The notes under the pieces: model-generated
Database searches by the model: none
The model's input: the letters and a program-made list of their open reading frames with translations, nothing else
What the model was told of the DNA's origin: nothing
Shown here: positions 26,121 to 35,021 of the stretch, one piece after another
Numbering within the stretch: position 1 is the stretch's first letter
Layout: each line of letters opens with the position of its first letter
NCBI RefSeq assembly: GCF_037892545.1
Contig: NZ_JBBKBG010000005.1
Span: forward strand, 1 to 64,000
Direction: 5' to 3'
Length of the DNA: 64,000 bases
Origin: Pseudogracilibacillus sp037892545
GTDB lineage: Bacteria > Bacillota > Bacilli > Bacillales > Amphibacillaceae
Translations under genes and position numbers: made by a program

Positions 26121-27949
26121 TGTTGTCTCCTCCGCTTATTGTTGAGCGGTAATGTAAAGTGAATGGTCGTTCCTTTTCCTTCTTTACTACTTGCCCAAAT
26201 TCGTCCATAATGTGATTCGACTAATTCACGTGTAATAGCTAATCCTAAGCCTGTTCCACCAAGTTGACGTGTACGAGCCTTATCGACACGGTAAAAACGA
26301 TCGAAAATTTTATCTAATTTTTCGTATTCAATTCCAATTCCTTCATCTTGTATACTAACGATAATTTGACGGATATCTTTCTGTACGCGGCACGTAATAC
26401 ACCCACCATCTGGTGAATATTTCACTGCATTAGAAATAATATTATCTAACACTTGTGTCATTTTATCTTTATCAATATACACGAAATAAGATTCATCTGG
26501 AATAATTCGTTTAAACGTAATATTTCCATCTTTTACATTCATTTCAAAACGATCAATAATATGATGGAAAAACTTTGGAAAATCAACCACTTCACGCATT
26601 AATGGCTGTTCTTTGCTATCAATTTTTGATAACTGTAACAAACTATTCACCATTCGAATCATTCGTTCGGTTTCATTTTGAATTACTTCTAAAAATTTCG
26701 GCGCAATATCAGGATCTTCCCACGCACCATCTGTTAAAGCTTCTAAATAACTGCGCAATGTCGTTAATGGTGTACGTAATTCATGTGAGACGTTTGATAC
26801 GAATTCCCGGCGTTCTTGTTCAATTTTTTCCTCTTCCGTTACATCACTTAATACGGTAATGATTCCTGTAGCCTTTTCACTATTGTCATCATAAAGTGTC
26901 GAGAAATTCGCTCGAACATAATGTGTTTCCTCTTCATGACTATAATCGAGAACGAGCGTCCCACTTTGCTGTAGTTGGATGATATCTTCTACCTTTTCTT
27001 CTAACTCTAATAAAGCTAATAAATCTTTATTTAATAAATGCATCGGATTTTCATTAAATAATCGTCCAGCAGCTTCGTTTATTAACGTAATTTCTCCTTT
27101 ACTATCTGTTGCAATGACACCATCCGTCATATTTTCGAGTACAGACTCTAATTTACGCTGTTCATTTTCAATTTGACCCATATAATGTTTTAAACGGTCA
27201 TTTAAGTGATTAAATGTGACAGCTAACTGACTAATTTCGTCTGACCCATACACTTCTACTTTTTGTGAGAAATCTCCACGAGCCATCGTCTGTGCTTGCT
27301 GACGCATTTCTAAAATTGGTTTCGTTATGGCACGTGCTACTAAGATTCCAAGTAAAACAGAGACGATTAATGCAATAACAGACCCTTTTAGAAAAATGTC
27401 ATTTATTTTTTGTAACTGATCATATACACTTTCAAGTGACGTCTCTAAATAAATAACCCCTTGCACATTGTTATTATCATCGACAACAGGCTCTACTCGC
27501 ACGAGTACCCGTTCCCCCGTATTTACGTTTAAAGACGTATTATCGATCGATGTATTAAACTTTATTGCACGTTGTACGGTATCCTCCGTAATCTTTTTAC
27601 CAATAATTTCTGTATTAGTATAATCATTCGTCCCGAGTACACGACCTTGGTTATTCATCACTTGAACCATCGCACCAGTTCGATCGACATCAATCGTAAT
27701 TTCCTGAATTTCCTCTTGTAATGTCGGTTCCTCAGGATCATCTGTACGTTGTTTATTAAAAGCTTGCTCTACATTATAGCTAAGCAAATCGATACGGTCA
27801 TTTGTTGCTTCTTTAAAGTTATCGAGTAATTCTGCTTCTAGTTCACGAGCAACATAAGAACCAATCACTTGTACAGCGATCACTAACAACAAAATATAAA
27901 TAATTATAAATTTTAATTGAATCGATCGAAAAAAACCGACTTTTTTCAT
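26117..27949 (-). CDS. walK: WalK sensor histidine kinase (YycG)
   Basis: This 610-residue essential kinase senses the state of the cell wall and phosphorylates WalR. It has two membrane helices (about 12-30 and 184-203) around an extracytoplasmic Cache/PAS-like domain. HAMP (about 205-257), cytoplasmic PAS (about 260-365), HisKA with the phospho-His in SHELRTP near 390, and HATPase with the N box ISNAVKYSPDGG, then DEGIGIEYEK and GGTGLGLAITREL follow. It starts five bases after walR. Length and order match Bacillus WalK. Confidence 0.97.
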   Translation of the reverse strand: MKKVGFFRSIQLKFIIIYILLLVIAVQVIGSYVARELEAELLDNFKEATNDRIDLLSYNVEQAFNKQRTDDPEEPTLQEEIQEITIDVDRTGAMVQVMNNQGRVLGTNDYTNTEIIGKKITEDTVQRAIKFNTSIDNTSLNVNTGERVLVRVEPVVDDNNNVQGVIYLETSLESVYDQLQKINDIFLKGSVIALIVSVLLGILVARAITKPILEMRQQAQTMARGDFSQKVEVYGSDEISQLAVTFNHLNDRLKHYMGQIENEQRKLESVLENMTDGVIATDSKGEITLINEAAGRLFNENPMHLLNKDLLALLELEEKVEDIIQLQQSGTLVLDYSHEEETHYVRANFSTLYDDNSEKATGIITVLSDVTEEEKIEQERREFVSNVSHELRTPLTTLRSYLEALTDGAWEDPDIAPKFLEVIQNETERMIRMVNSLLQLSKIDSKEQPLMREVVDFPKFFHHIIDRFEMNVKDGNITFKRIIPDESYFVYIDKDKMTQVLDNIISNAVKYSPDGGCITCRVQKDIRQIIVSIQDEGIGIEYEKLDKIFDRFYRVDKARTRQLGGTGLGLAITRELVESHYGRIWASSKEGKGTTIHFTLPLNNKRRRQQ

Positions 27950-27954
27950 ATCAT

Positions 27955-28662
27955 TTACTCCTCTTCAGGGTTGCGTAAATAATAGCCTACTCCTCTTCTT
28001 GTGACAATCCAATTCGGATTACTCGGATCTTCTTCAATTTTCTCCCGTAATCGTCTAATTGTAACGTCCACTGTTCTTACGTCCCCAAAATAATCATATC
28101 CCCATACTGTTTCGAGAAGGTGTTCTCTCGTCATCACTTGACCGATATGTCTTGCTAAATAATAAAACAGTTCAAATTCACGATGTGTTAAATCCACATG
28201 TTCTCCATTACGTGACACACTATATGCATCTGGATGGATTTTTAAGTTACCTATTTCAATATCTTTTTTCTGTTGCACTTGTGCATCTTCTTGCACGGCT
28301 TGTTGTCTACGTAAGTTCGCCTTCACACGGGCGATTAATTCGCGGTTACTGAAAGGTTTTGTCACATAGTCATCTGCGCCTAATTCAAGGCCAAGTACTT
28401 TATCAATTTCGGAATCTTTCGCTGTTAACATAATAATCGGCATCGTCTTCGTTTTTCTTATTTCACGACACACTTCGTTTCCATCTTTTCCTGGTAACAT
28501 AATATCGAGTAAGATTAAATCTGGATCCTCTGTTTCCGCTAATTCAATCGCCGTATCTCCATCATGCGCAAGGACTACTTCATATCCTTCCTTCACTAAA
28601 TTAAATTTCAATATATCAGCAATTGGTTTTTCATCATCTACAACTAATATTTTTAAAGCCAC
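27955..28662 (-). CDS. walR: WalR response regulator (YycF)
   Basis: A 235-residue OmpR-type regulator that activates autolysin and cell-wall genes. The receiver domain has the acidic pair in VVDDEKP and phospho-acceptor Asp53 in LLDIMLPGKDG. The winged-helix domain (about 135-230) contains THREFELFYYLARH and the C-terminal RRGVGYYL. The start is GTG with AAAGGAGTGG upstream. It is first in the walRKHIJ operon, which may read on into htrA. Confidence 0.97.
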   Translation of the reverse strand: MALKILVVDDEKPIADILKFNLVKEGYEVVLAHDGDTAIELAETEDPDLILLDIMLPGKDGNEVCREIRKTKTMPIIMLTAKDSEIDKVLGLELGADDYVTKPFSNRELIARVKANLRRQQAVQEDAQVQQKKDIEIGNLKIHPDAYSVSRNGEHVDLTHREFELFYYLARHIGQVMTREHLLETVWGYDYFGDVRTVDVTIRRLREKIEEDPSNPNWIVTRRGVGYYLRNPEEE

Positions 28663-28736
28663 TATGAGCCACTCCTTTAAAGGTTTTTATTTATATCCAC
28701 ATTAATATGAGTCTTTTTATTTTTATCTATCCTTAT

Positions 28737-28765
28737 ATTTTAACGTATTTTAAGGGAATTGTCTT
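28737..28765 (-). promoter_or_regulatory. candidate walR promoter
   Basis: On the minus strand AAGACA (28760-28765) and TAAAAT (28737-28742) are 17 bases apart, about 75 bases before the GTG. The -35 is weak. Confidence 0.45.
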
Positions 28766-28911
28766 TATTCCTACTTATAAAGTTATGAATAAAACAATTT
28801 ACACAAAAACATTTGGAAATAGATGGAATACATGCAACACAAATTCAAATTACCTTTTGTGAAGTTGGCGATTGGGGGGGATGATTGCGTTCTTGTGGAT
28901 TTGGAGTTGGG

Positions 28912-29079
28912 TTCTTGCAACTTCAACCTGTATTCTTGCAACTTCAACCTGTATTCTTGCAACTTTAACCTGTATTCTTGCAACTTTAACCGGTATTCTT
29001 GCAACTTTGGCCGGGATTCTTGCAACTTCACCCGGTATTCTTGCAACTTCACATCATATTCTTGCAACTTACAGCATAA
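28912..29079. repeat. eight tandem 21-bp repeats between walR and purA
   Basis: The unit TTCTTGCAACTTCAACCTG plus two bases starts at 28912 and recurs exactly every 21 bases to 29059. The first ten bases are invariant; the rest drift (CAACCTGTA, TAACCGGTA, GGCCGGGA). All six frames are open only because the unit has no stops. The array lies beyond the purA terminator and about 150 bases upstream of the walR promoter. No spacer structure of a CRISPR is present. Confidence 0.92.
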
Positions 29080-29115
29080 AAAAGGTGGTATTTATCTTAA
29101 TAGATAAATACCACC
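29078..29115 (-). terminator. terminator of purA
   Basis: A 13-bp perfect stem (29084-29096 with 29103-29115) and six-base loop are followed on the minus strand by a T run. Confidence 0.9.
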
Positions 29116-29125
29116 GTAAAATATA

Positions 29126-30412
29126 TTAACGATATACGCTACGTACTACATTTGTTTGCGTACGGTCAGGACCGACAGAGAAAATAGATAAAGGAATTTC
29201 AGATAACTGAGCAACTCGCTCTAAATAATTACGCGCATTCGTCGGTAAATCATGGATAGAACGTACTCCTGTAATATCTTCTGTCCAACCTGGTAATTCT
29301 TCATATACAGGTTCACATTCTGCTAACACATGTAAGCTAGCAGGGAATTCATCCATAATCTCACCTTTGTATTTGTACGCAACACAAATTTTTAATGTTT
29401 CAATACCAGTTAAAACATCTAGTGAGTTTAAAGATAAATCTGTAATACCACTTACACGACGAGCGTGGCGAACAACCACACTATCAAACCAACCCACACG
29501 ACGTGGACGGCCTGTTGTCGTACCATATTCGCGACCTACTTCACGAATTTGATCCCCAATCTCATCTGTTAATTCCGTTGGGAAAGGACCATCCCCAACA
29601 CGTGTCGTATAAGCCTTTGAAACTCCTACAACCGTAGAAATTTTGGATGGGCCAACACCAGAACCAATCGTCACTCCACCCGCAACTGGGTTAGAAGATG
29701 TAACGAATGGATATGTTCCTTGGTCAATATCTAACATAACACCTTGCGCACCTTCGAAAAGCACTCGCTTTCCATTATCTAATGCATCGTTTAACACGAC
29801 AGATGTATCACAAACATATTTTTCCATTTGTTGACCATATTCATAATACTCTTCAAAAATGTCTTCAACATCAATTGGATCAACTTCATAAAACTTCTCA
29901 AATAAACGGTTTTTCTCCGCTAAGTTTTGCTCCAATTTAGCACGGAACACTTCTTTATCTAATAAATCTGCGATACGAATACCGCTACGTGCAGCTTTAT
30001 CCATATATGCTGGACCGATACCTTTTTTCGTCGTACCGATTTTGTTTGCACCTTTATCTTCTTCTTGTAAAATATCTAATTTTAAATGATATGGCAAAAT
30101 AACATGAGCACGATTGCTTACTTTTAAGTTATCAGTAGAAACACCTTTATCATGAAGATATTTAATTTCTTCCATGAAAGCTTTCGGATCAATAACCATT
30201 CCATTCCCTAATACACTAACTTTGTCAGAGAAAAAAATTCCAGATGGGATTAAGTGTAACTTGTATGTTACCCCACCAAATACAATCGTATGACCTGCGT
30301 TATTTCCACCTTGATAACGAGCAACTACTTCTGCGTTTTGTGAAAGGTAATCTGTAATTTTCCCTTTCCCTTCATCGCCCCACTGCGTACCAACTACAAC
30401 TACTGAGGACAT
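29126..30412 (-). CDS. purA: adenylosuccinate synthetase
   Basis: PurA joins IMP and aspartate using GTP, the first committed step to AMP. The 428-residue product shows the GTP-binding loop GDEGKGK, GGNNAGHT and the loop GTTKKGIGPAY. The start ATG follows GGAGGTG. It is monocistronic, with a PurBox-controlled promoter and strong terminator, and is flanked on both sides by tandem-repeat arrays. The position between dnaC and walR is the usual one in Bacillaceae. Confidence 0.97.
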   Translation of the reverse strand: MSSVVVVGTQWGDEGKGKITDYLSQNAEVVARYQGGNNAGHTIVFGGVTYKLHLIPSGIFFSDKVSVLGNGMVIDPKAFMEEIKYLHDKGVSTDNLKVSNRAHVILPYHLKLDILQEEDKGANKIGTTKKGIGPAYMDKAARSGIRIADLLDKEVFRAKLEQNLAEKNRLFEKFYEVDPIDVEDIFEEYYEYGQQMEKYVCDTSVVLNDALDNGKRVLFEGAQGVMLDIDQGTYPFVTSSNPVAGGVTIGSGVGPSKISTVVGVSKAYTTRVGDGPFPTELTDEIGDQIREVGREYGTTTGRPRRVGWFDSVVVRHARRVSGITDLSLNSLDVLTGIETLKICVAYKYKGEIMDEFPASLHVLAECEPVYEELPGWTEDITGVRSIHDLPTNARNYLERVAQLSEIPLSIFSVGPDRTQTNVVRSVYR

Positions 30413-30472
30413 CGTGCACCTCCGCTAATAATTTATAATTTCATTTTAATTTTTCTATTAAATCCATCTGTA

Positions 30473-30501
30473 AGTTTATCAATATTTCTATAACAAGTCA
30501 A
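30473..30501 (-). promoter_or_regulatory. purA promoter
   Basis: TTGACT (30496-30501) and TAAACT (30473-30478) on the minus strand are separated by 17 bases, about 60 bases before the ATG. Confidence 0.65.
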
Positions 30502-30504
30502 TAA

Positions 30505-30548
30505 AAAGTCGAACATTTATAGCATTTTTATTGTAATTGTTCGGATTT
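30505..30548. promoter_or_regulatory. two inverted PurBoxes (PurR operator) upstream of purA
   Basis: AAAGTCGAACATT at 30505-30517 (+) and AAATCCGAACAAT at 30536-30548 (-) match the Bacillus PurBox AWWWCCGAACWWT; the second is perfect. They are in opposite orientation with 18 bases between, close to the known 16-17. They lie just upstream of the -35 box, so PurR should repress purA and PRPP relieve it. The second box touches the edge of the 41-bp array. Confidence 0.75.
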
Positions 30549-31080
30549 GAATTTTGATTATTGCATCTGTTTTCGCGGTTGTTGCATCTCAATTTTGTTT
30601 ATTGCATCTGTCTTCGCGGTTGTTGCATCTCAATTTTGATTATTGCATCTGTTTTCGCGGTTGTTGCATCTCAATTTTGATTATTGCATCTGTTTTCACG
30701 GTTGTTGCATCTCAATTTTGATTATTGCATCTGTTTTCACGGTTGTTGCATCTGAATTTTGATTATTGCATCTGTTTTCGCAGTTGTTGCATCCATATTT
30801 TGATTATTGCATCTGTTTTCACGGTTGTTGCATCCATATTTTGATTATTGCATCTGTTTTCACGGTTGTTGCATCTGAATTTTGATTATTGCATCTGTTT
30901 TCGCGGTTGTTGCATCTCAATTTTGATTATTGCATCTGTTTTCACGTTTATTGCATCTAAATTTTGTTTATTGCATCTGTTTTCGCGGTTGTTGCATCTG
31001 AATTTTGATTATTGCATCTGTTTTCACGGTTGTTGCATCCAAATCTTGATTATTGCATCTGTTTTCGCGGTTGTTCAACT
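30548..31080. repeat. thirteen tandem 41-bp repeats between purA and dnaC
   Basis: Each unit holds two half-units containing TTGCATC. The words start at 30561 and 30582 and repeat every 41 bases to 31053, with internal spacings of 21 and 20. About 25 intact half-units occur, with decayed ones at both edges. Units differ mainly at CGCGG/CACGG and CTCA/CTGA/CCAT. The array fills most of the 700-base gap between the PurBoxes and the dnaC stop. No convincing protein is encoded. Confidence 0.93.
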
Positions 31081-31121
31081 ATTTGATGAAAATAGCTACC
31101 TAATAAACGAAAAGTTGAACT

Positions 31122-32486
31122 TTAGACAGGAATTGGCGGCGGTACACTGCTTTCATCATACCGTCGATCTAAGTCAACGAACTTATTATATTCCTTTACG
31201 AAAGCAAGTTCTACCGTTCCTGTTGGACCATTACGTTGCTTTGCTAAAATGATCTCGATAATATTTTGTTGTTCAGACTCTTTATCATAATAATCATCAC
31301 GGTATAAGAAACCAACGATATCCGCATCTTGCTCAATACTTCCCGATTCACGTAAGTCGGACATCATCGGACGTTTATCTTGACGTGATTCTACTCCACG
31401 GGATAACTGTGACAATGCAATAAGTGGAACCTCTAGTTCTCTAGCAAGTCCTTTTAAGGAACGAGAAATTTCCGATACTTCTTGTTGCCTGTTTTCTTGA
31501 GAACCTTCACTACCTTGGATTAATTGTAAATAATCGATGATAATCATGCCTAAACCATGTTCCTGTTTTAACCTACGACATTTGGAACGAATATCTGTCA
31601 CACGTACGCCTGGTGTGTCATCAATATATATACCTGCATGGGACAAACTCCCCATCGCCATCGTTAGTTTTCCCCAATCTTCTTGCTCTAACTTCCCAGT
31701 TCGTAAACGTTGTGAATCAATATTCCCTTCTGCACATAACATACGTTGGACAAGCTGTTCTGCACCCATCTCTAAACTAAAAATCGCCACATTTTCATTC
31801 GCGCGAACGGCCACATTTTGAGCAATATTTAAAGCGAATGCCGTCTTCCCAACAGATGGACGAGCAGCTACGATAATTAAATCATTTCGTTGGAATCCCG
31901 CTGTCATTCGATCTAAATCCTTAAACCCTGTAGGAATTCCTGTAACTTCATCTTCTTGATGGTGTAATTGTTCAATATTTTCATATACATTAATAAGGAC
32001 ATCTTTAATCGGTTTAAACGCACCCGTATTCTTTTTGTTCGCAACTTCTAAAATACTCTTTTCCGCAGTATCCAATACCGCTTCGACCGAATCTTCCTTA
32101 TCAAAACTCTCCGTCACAATATCTGTCGCTGTTTTTATTAAACGACGTAATAATGCCTTCTCTTCAACGATACGAGCATAATAATCAATATTCGCAGCTG
32201 TCGGAACAGACTCTGCGATTTCTGTTAAGTAAACCGCTCCACCTGCAACATCGATTTCTCCTTTGTTTGTAAGCAAAATTGTCACCGAAACTAAATCAAT
32301 TGGTTCTCCCTTTTCAAACAATTCATACATCGCTTGAAAAATAACTTGGTGACTCGCTCGAAAAAAGTCCTTCGATGTAAGTCGCTCAGCAGCTGTTGAA
32401 AAAGCCTCCGCCTCTAAAAAAACAGCACCTATTACTGCTTGTTCTGCTTCTATATTATGTGGTGGGGTTCTACCATGTTGTTCCAT
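31122..32486 (-). CDS. dnaC: replicative DNA helicase (DnaB family, DnaC of B. subtilis)
   Basis: The hexameric 5'-to-3' helicase of the replication fork. The N-terminal primase-binding domain starts NIEAEQAVIGAVF. The RecA-like motor has Walker A ARPSVGKTAF near residue 209 and Walker B MIIIDYLQLI. I place the start at the ATG at 32484-32486, giving 454 residues, the B. subtilis length; the frame from 32498 starts with a GTG inside the ribosome site AGAGGTGG. It follows rplI, from which it is separated by a terminator-like hairpin. Confidence 0.96.
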   Translation of the reverse strand: MEQHGRTPPHNIEAEQAVIGAVFLEAEAFSTAAERLTSKDFFRASHQVIFQAMYELFEKGEPIDLVSVTILLTNKGEIDVAGGAVYLTEIAESVPTAANIDYYARIVEEKALLRRLIKTATDIVTESFDKEDSVEAVLDTAEKSILEVANKKNTGAFKPIKDVLINVYENIEQLHHQEDEVTGIPTGFKDLDRMTAGFQRNDLIIVAARPSVGKTAFALNIAQNVAVRANENVAIFSLEMGAEQLVQRMLCAEGNIDSQRLRTGKLEQEDWGKLTMAMGSLSHAGIYIDDTPGVRVTDIRSKCRRLKQEHGLGMIIIDYLQLIQGSEGSQENRQQEVSEISRSLKGLARELEVPLIALSQLSRGVESRQDKRPMMSDLRESGSIEQDADIVGFLYRDDYYDKESEQQNIIEIILAKQRNGPTGTVELAFVKEYNKFVDLDRRYDESSVPPPIPV

Positions 32487-32507
32487 CACTTTGTCCACCT
32501 CTCTTTA

Positions 32508-32564
32508 CAAAAAAATCGGGACATAATGTGAGTAGTTTTTCATATAATCACTTTATTATGTCCC
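32508..32564 (-). terminator. terminator or attenuator between rplI and dnaC
   Basis: GGGACATAAT (32518-32527) pairs perfectly with ATTATGTCCC (32555-32564), and a T-rich run follows on the minus strand, just before the dnaC ribosome site. It may lower dnaC expression relative to rplI. Confidence 0.7.
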
Positions 32565-32577
32565 TATTTGCCATCAT

Positions 32578-33024
32578 CTATTGTTCTTGTACATGTACTT
32601 GAATGGTACCTGTTACATCACTATGTAACTTCACCGGTACATTCGTATGTCCTAAAGCACGAATTGGATCTTGTAAATCGATTTTTCTACGATCTACTGT
32701 AATTTTATGATCCTTCTTTAATGCTTCTGCTATTTGTTTGCTCGTAATCGATCCGAATAAACGGCCACCGTCTCCTGCTTTTGCTTTAATGACCACTGTT
32801 ACTTTTTCTAATGTTGCTTTTAATTGTTCTGCTTCTTGTTTTTCTTCTGCTTCGATTTGTGCCTTTTTATTTTCCTGTGCTTTTAATTTCTTTAAATTTC
32901 CCGGTGTAGCCTCTTCTGCTAATTTATTTTTTAATAGGAAGTTATTCGCATACCCTACTGGTACATCCTTCACTTCGCCTTTTTTTCCTTTACCTTTTAC
33001 GTCTTGTAAGAAAATTACCTTCAT
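32578..33024 (-). CDS. rplI: 50S ribosomal protein bL9
   Basis: A 148-residue ribosomal protein. The N-terminal rRNA-binding domain (MKVIFLQDVKGKGKKGEV) is joined by a long charged helix to the C-terminal domain with GRLFGSIT. GGAAGGGAG precedes the ATG, which lies three bases after the gdpP stop, so the two are co-transcribed. Confidence 0.97.
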   Translation of the reverse strand: MKVIFLQDVKGKGKKGEVKDVPVGYANNFLLKNKLAEEATPGNLKKLKAQENKKAQIEAEEKQEAEQLKATLEKVTVVIKAKAGDGGRLFGSITSKQIAEALKKDHKITVDRRKIDLQDPIRALGHTNVPVKLHSDVTGTIQVHVQEQ

Positions 33025-33027
33025 CGT

Positions 33028-35001
33028 TTATGTTCTCCCTTCCATATGATCATTTATTACGGCTAATAATTTCTCTTCTACTTCATCAATGGACATTCCT
33101 TCAAGTTGAGTAGCGGCATTTGTTAAATGTCCACCACCGTCCATCGCTTCCATCACTAGCTGTACATTCACATCCCCTAACGAACGTGCACTAATGGCAA
33201 TCGTATCTTCGTTAATGCGTGCAATAACAAATGATGCTGTCACACTATCTACGGTTAAAAGTGTATCTGCAGCTTGTGCGATAACGATCTGTCCATATGT
33301 TTTTTCAGCATCTGCTTTACTTATTGCTATTGTATCATGAATCACGGTTGCCTTTTCAATTAACTCATTTCGTTTTCGTAAAGTTGCTAAATCTTCCTTT
33401 AAGAACCGTTGAATTAATACAGGATCTGCTCCTTTTGAACGTAAATACGATGCCGCATCGAATGTACGTGAACCTGTTCGAAGGGCAAAGCTTTTTGTAT
33501 CGACAATAATTCCAGCAAGCATCGCTGTTGCTTCAAGTGCTGTCAACTTTTTCTTTTTCGGTTGATATTCAATTAACTCTGTTACAAGCTCCGCAGTCGA
33601 TGACGCATATGGTTCCATATAGACGAGAGTCGGTTGATCTACAAACTCCTCTCCACGCCTATGGTGGTCTATAACGACAATATAATGTGCCATACGAAGT
33701 AGTTTTTCATGAGCTGTTAACGATGGCCTATGTGTATCTACAACGACGACTAAACTTTTATCGGTACAAATTGCTTCTGCCTCTTCCGGTCCAATGAAAA
33801 ACTTCCATAAATTTTCTTCTTTCTTTACTTCATCTACTACTTTTTCAATCCCTGTCGTAACATCATTTTCATCGTACACAATATAACCAGGTACACCATT
33901 AGACTGTGCGATATTTAAAACACCTATCGTTGCTCCTAATGAATCCATATCAGGTGATTTATGTCCCATAATGATGACATTATTACTTTGTTCCACAAGG
34001 TCCTTCAATGCGTGAGAAACAACGCGTGCCCTCACTCGTGTGCGTTTTTCCATTGGATTCGTTTTCCCGCCATAAAAACGGACTTTTCCAGACTCATCAC
34101 GAACCGCAACTTGGTCCCCACCACGACCTAAAGCTAGATCTAAACTCGATTGTGCAAGACGTGCTAATTCAGGAATAAGCATATGTCCGGTTCCAACTCC
34201 AATACTAATTGTAATTGGATTTTGCTGCCCTTCCTCTGCACGCACTTCACGAATTTCATCTAATATATCAAAATTTGTTTCTTCTAACTCATGCAAACCT
34301 TTTTTCGTTAATACTGCAATAAAACGTTCTTGAGATGTTCGCTTTATATAAAATTTATGTTTCGCAGCCCAGCGGTTTAACGTTTCGGTTATAAGTGAAT
34401 TTAGGCGACTTTTTAAACTATCATCCATATTACGAGAGATTTCTTCATAATTATCTAAATAGATATTTGCGAGTACTAACAATCCATCATCGTAACGCCT
34501 TTCTAACGCTTTTTCCTCTGTACGATCAAAGAAGTACAATGTTTGCCCTTCCGATGCAATTTTTACATGTACTTCATACGGATCAATGGTTAGCATCGTC
34601 TCCATTTCTTTTTGATTTATTTTATGAATAAGGGACTCTCCAAAAATATACAATGACTTTCCAATTAAGTCTTCCTCTTTACATAATGTTTCCATATAAG
34701 GATTCGCCCATTTTATATCGAAATCATCATTATAAATAACGATTCCGATTGGCATTTGTAAAAAGGTTGCTTTTCCAGATTGCTCTACTTGATAACTTAA
34801 CTGATTCATATGTGATCGATATAATTGATCCAACTGTTCTTGTTCTCTTTTCGCCATAAAATAAACGATAGCAGCGAACACCGTCATCACAATTCCAATG
34901 ACCCAATTATAATAAAAGAGAATCAGTAAGATGATTATTGTAAAAACTAAAATCGCCCACATCGAGTGACGTATTTTATCTTTTAATTCAAAACGCTTCA
35001 A
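33028..35001 (-). CDS. gdpP: cyclic-di-AMP phosphodiesterase GdpP (YybT)
   Basis: GdpP hydrolyses c-di-AMP to pApA and so affects potassium balance, wall stress and beta-lactam tolerance. About 657 residues: two membrane helices (about 15-55), a PAS-like domain, a degenerate GGDEF domain, then DHH/DHHA1 with GHKSPDMDSLG, VVDTHRPS, VIDHHRRGEE and GGGHLTNAA, all catalytic motifs intact. The start is uncertain. A TTG at 35010 abuts GGGG directly, and the next in-frame TTG at 35001 has a nine-base spacing, so I prefer it. It lies between yybS and rplI in the conserved order. Confidence 0.94.
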   Translation of the reverse strand: MKRFELKDKIRHSMWAILVFTIIILLILFYYNWVIGIVMTVFAAIVYFMAKREQEQLDQLYRSHMNQLSYQVEQSGKATFLQMPIGIVIYNDDFDIKWANPYMETLCKEEDLIGKSLYIFGESLIHKINQKEMETMLTIDPYEVHVKIASEGQTLYFFDRTEEKALERRYDDGLLVLANIYLDNYEEISRNMDDSLKSRLNSLITETLNRWAAKHKFYIKRTSQERFIAVLTKKGLHELEETNFDILDEIREVRAEEGQQNPITISIGVGTGHMLIPELARLAQSSLDLALGRGGDQVAVRDESGKVRFYGGKTNPMEKRTRVRARVVSHALKDLVEQSNNVIIMGHKSPDMDSLGATIGVLNIAQSNGVPGYIVYDENDVTTGIEKVVDEVKKEENLWKFFIGPEEAEAICTDKSLVVVVDTHRPSLTAHEKLLRMAHYIVVIDHHRRGEEFVDQPTLVYMEPYASSTAELVTELIEYQPKKKKLTALEATAMLAGIIVDTKSFALRTGSRTFDAASYLRSKGADPVLIQRFLKEDLATLRKRNELIEKATVIHDTIAISKADAEKTYGQIVIAQAADTLLTVDSVTASFVIARINEDTIAISARSLGDVNVQLVMEAMDGGGHLTNAATQLEGMSIDEVEEKLLAVINDHMEGRT

Positions 35002-35021
35002 TTCGTTCAACCCCTATACGT

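Noticed and set aside
28783..29107. Open frames on both strands through the 21-bp array
   Set aside because: The unit length is a multiple of three without stops, so all frames stay open. Products are pure repeats (KLQEYRL, LYSCNFN) with no expression signals.
28912..31080. The two arrays as CRISPR
   Set aside because: Units are contiguous, without unique spacers, and no cas genes are present.
30848..31252. 134-codon plus-strand frame in the 41-bp array
   Set aside because: Repetitive product that runs into dnaC antisense sequence; not a plausible protein.
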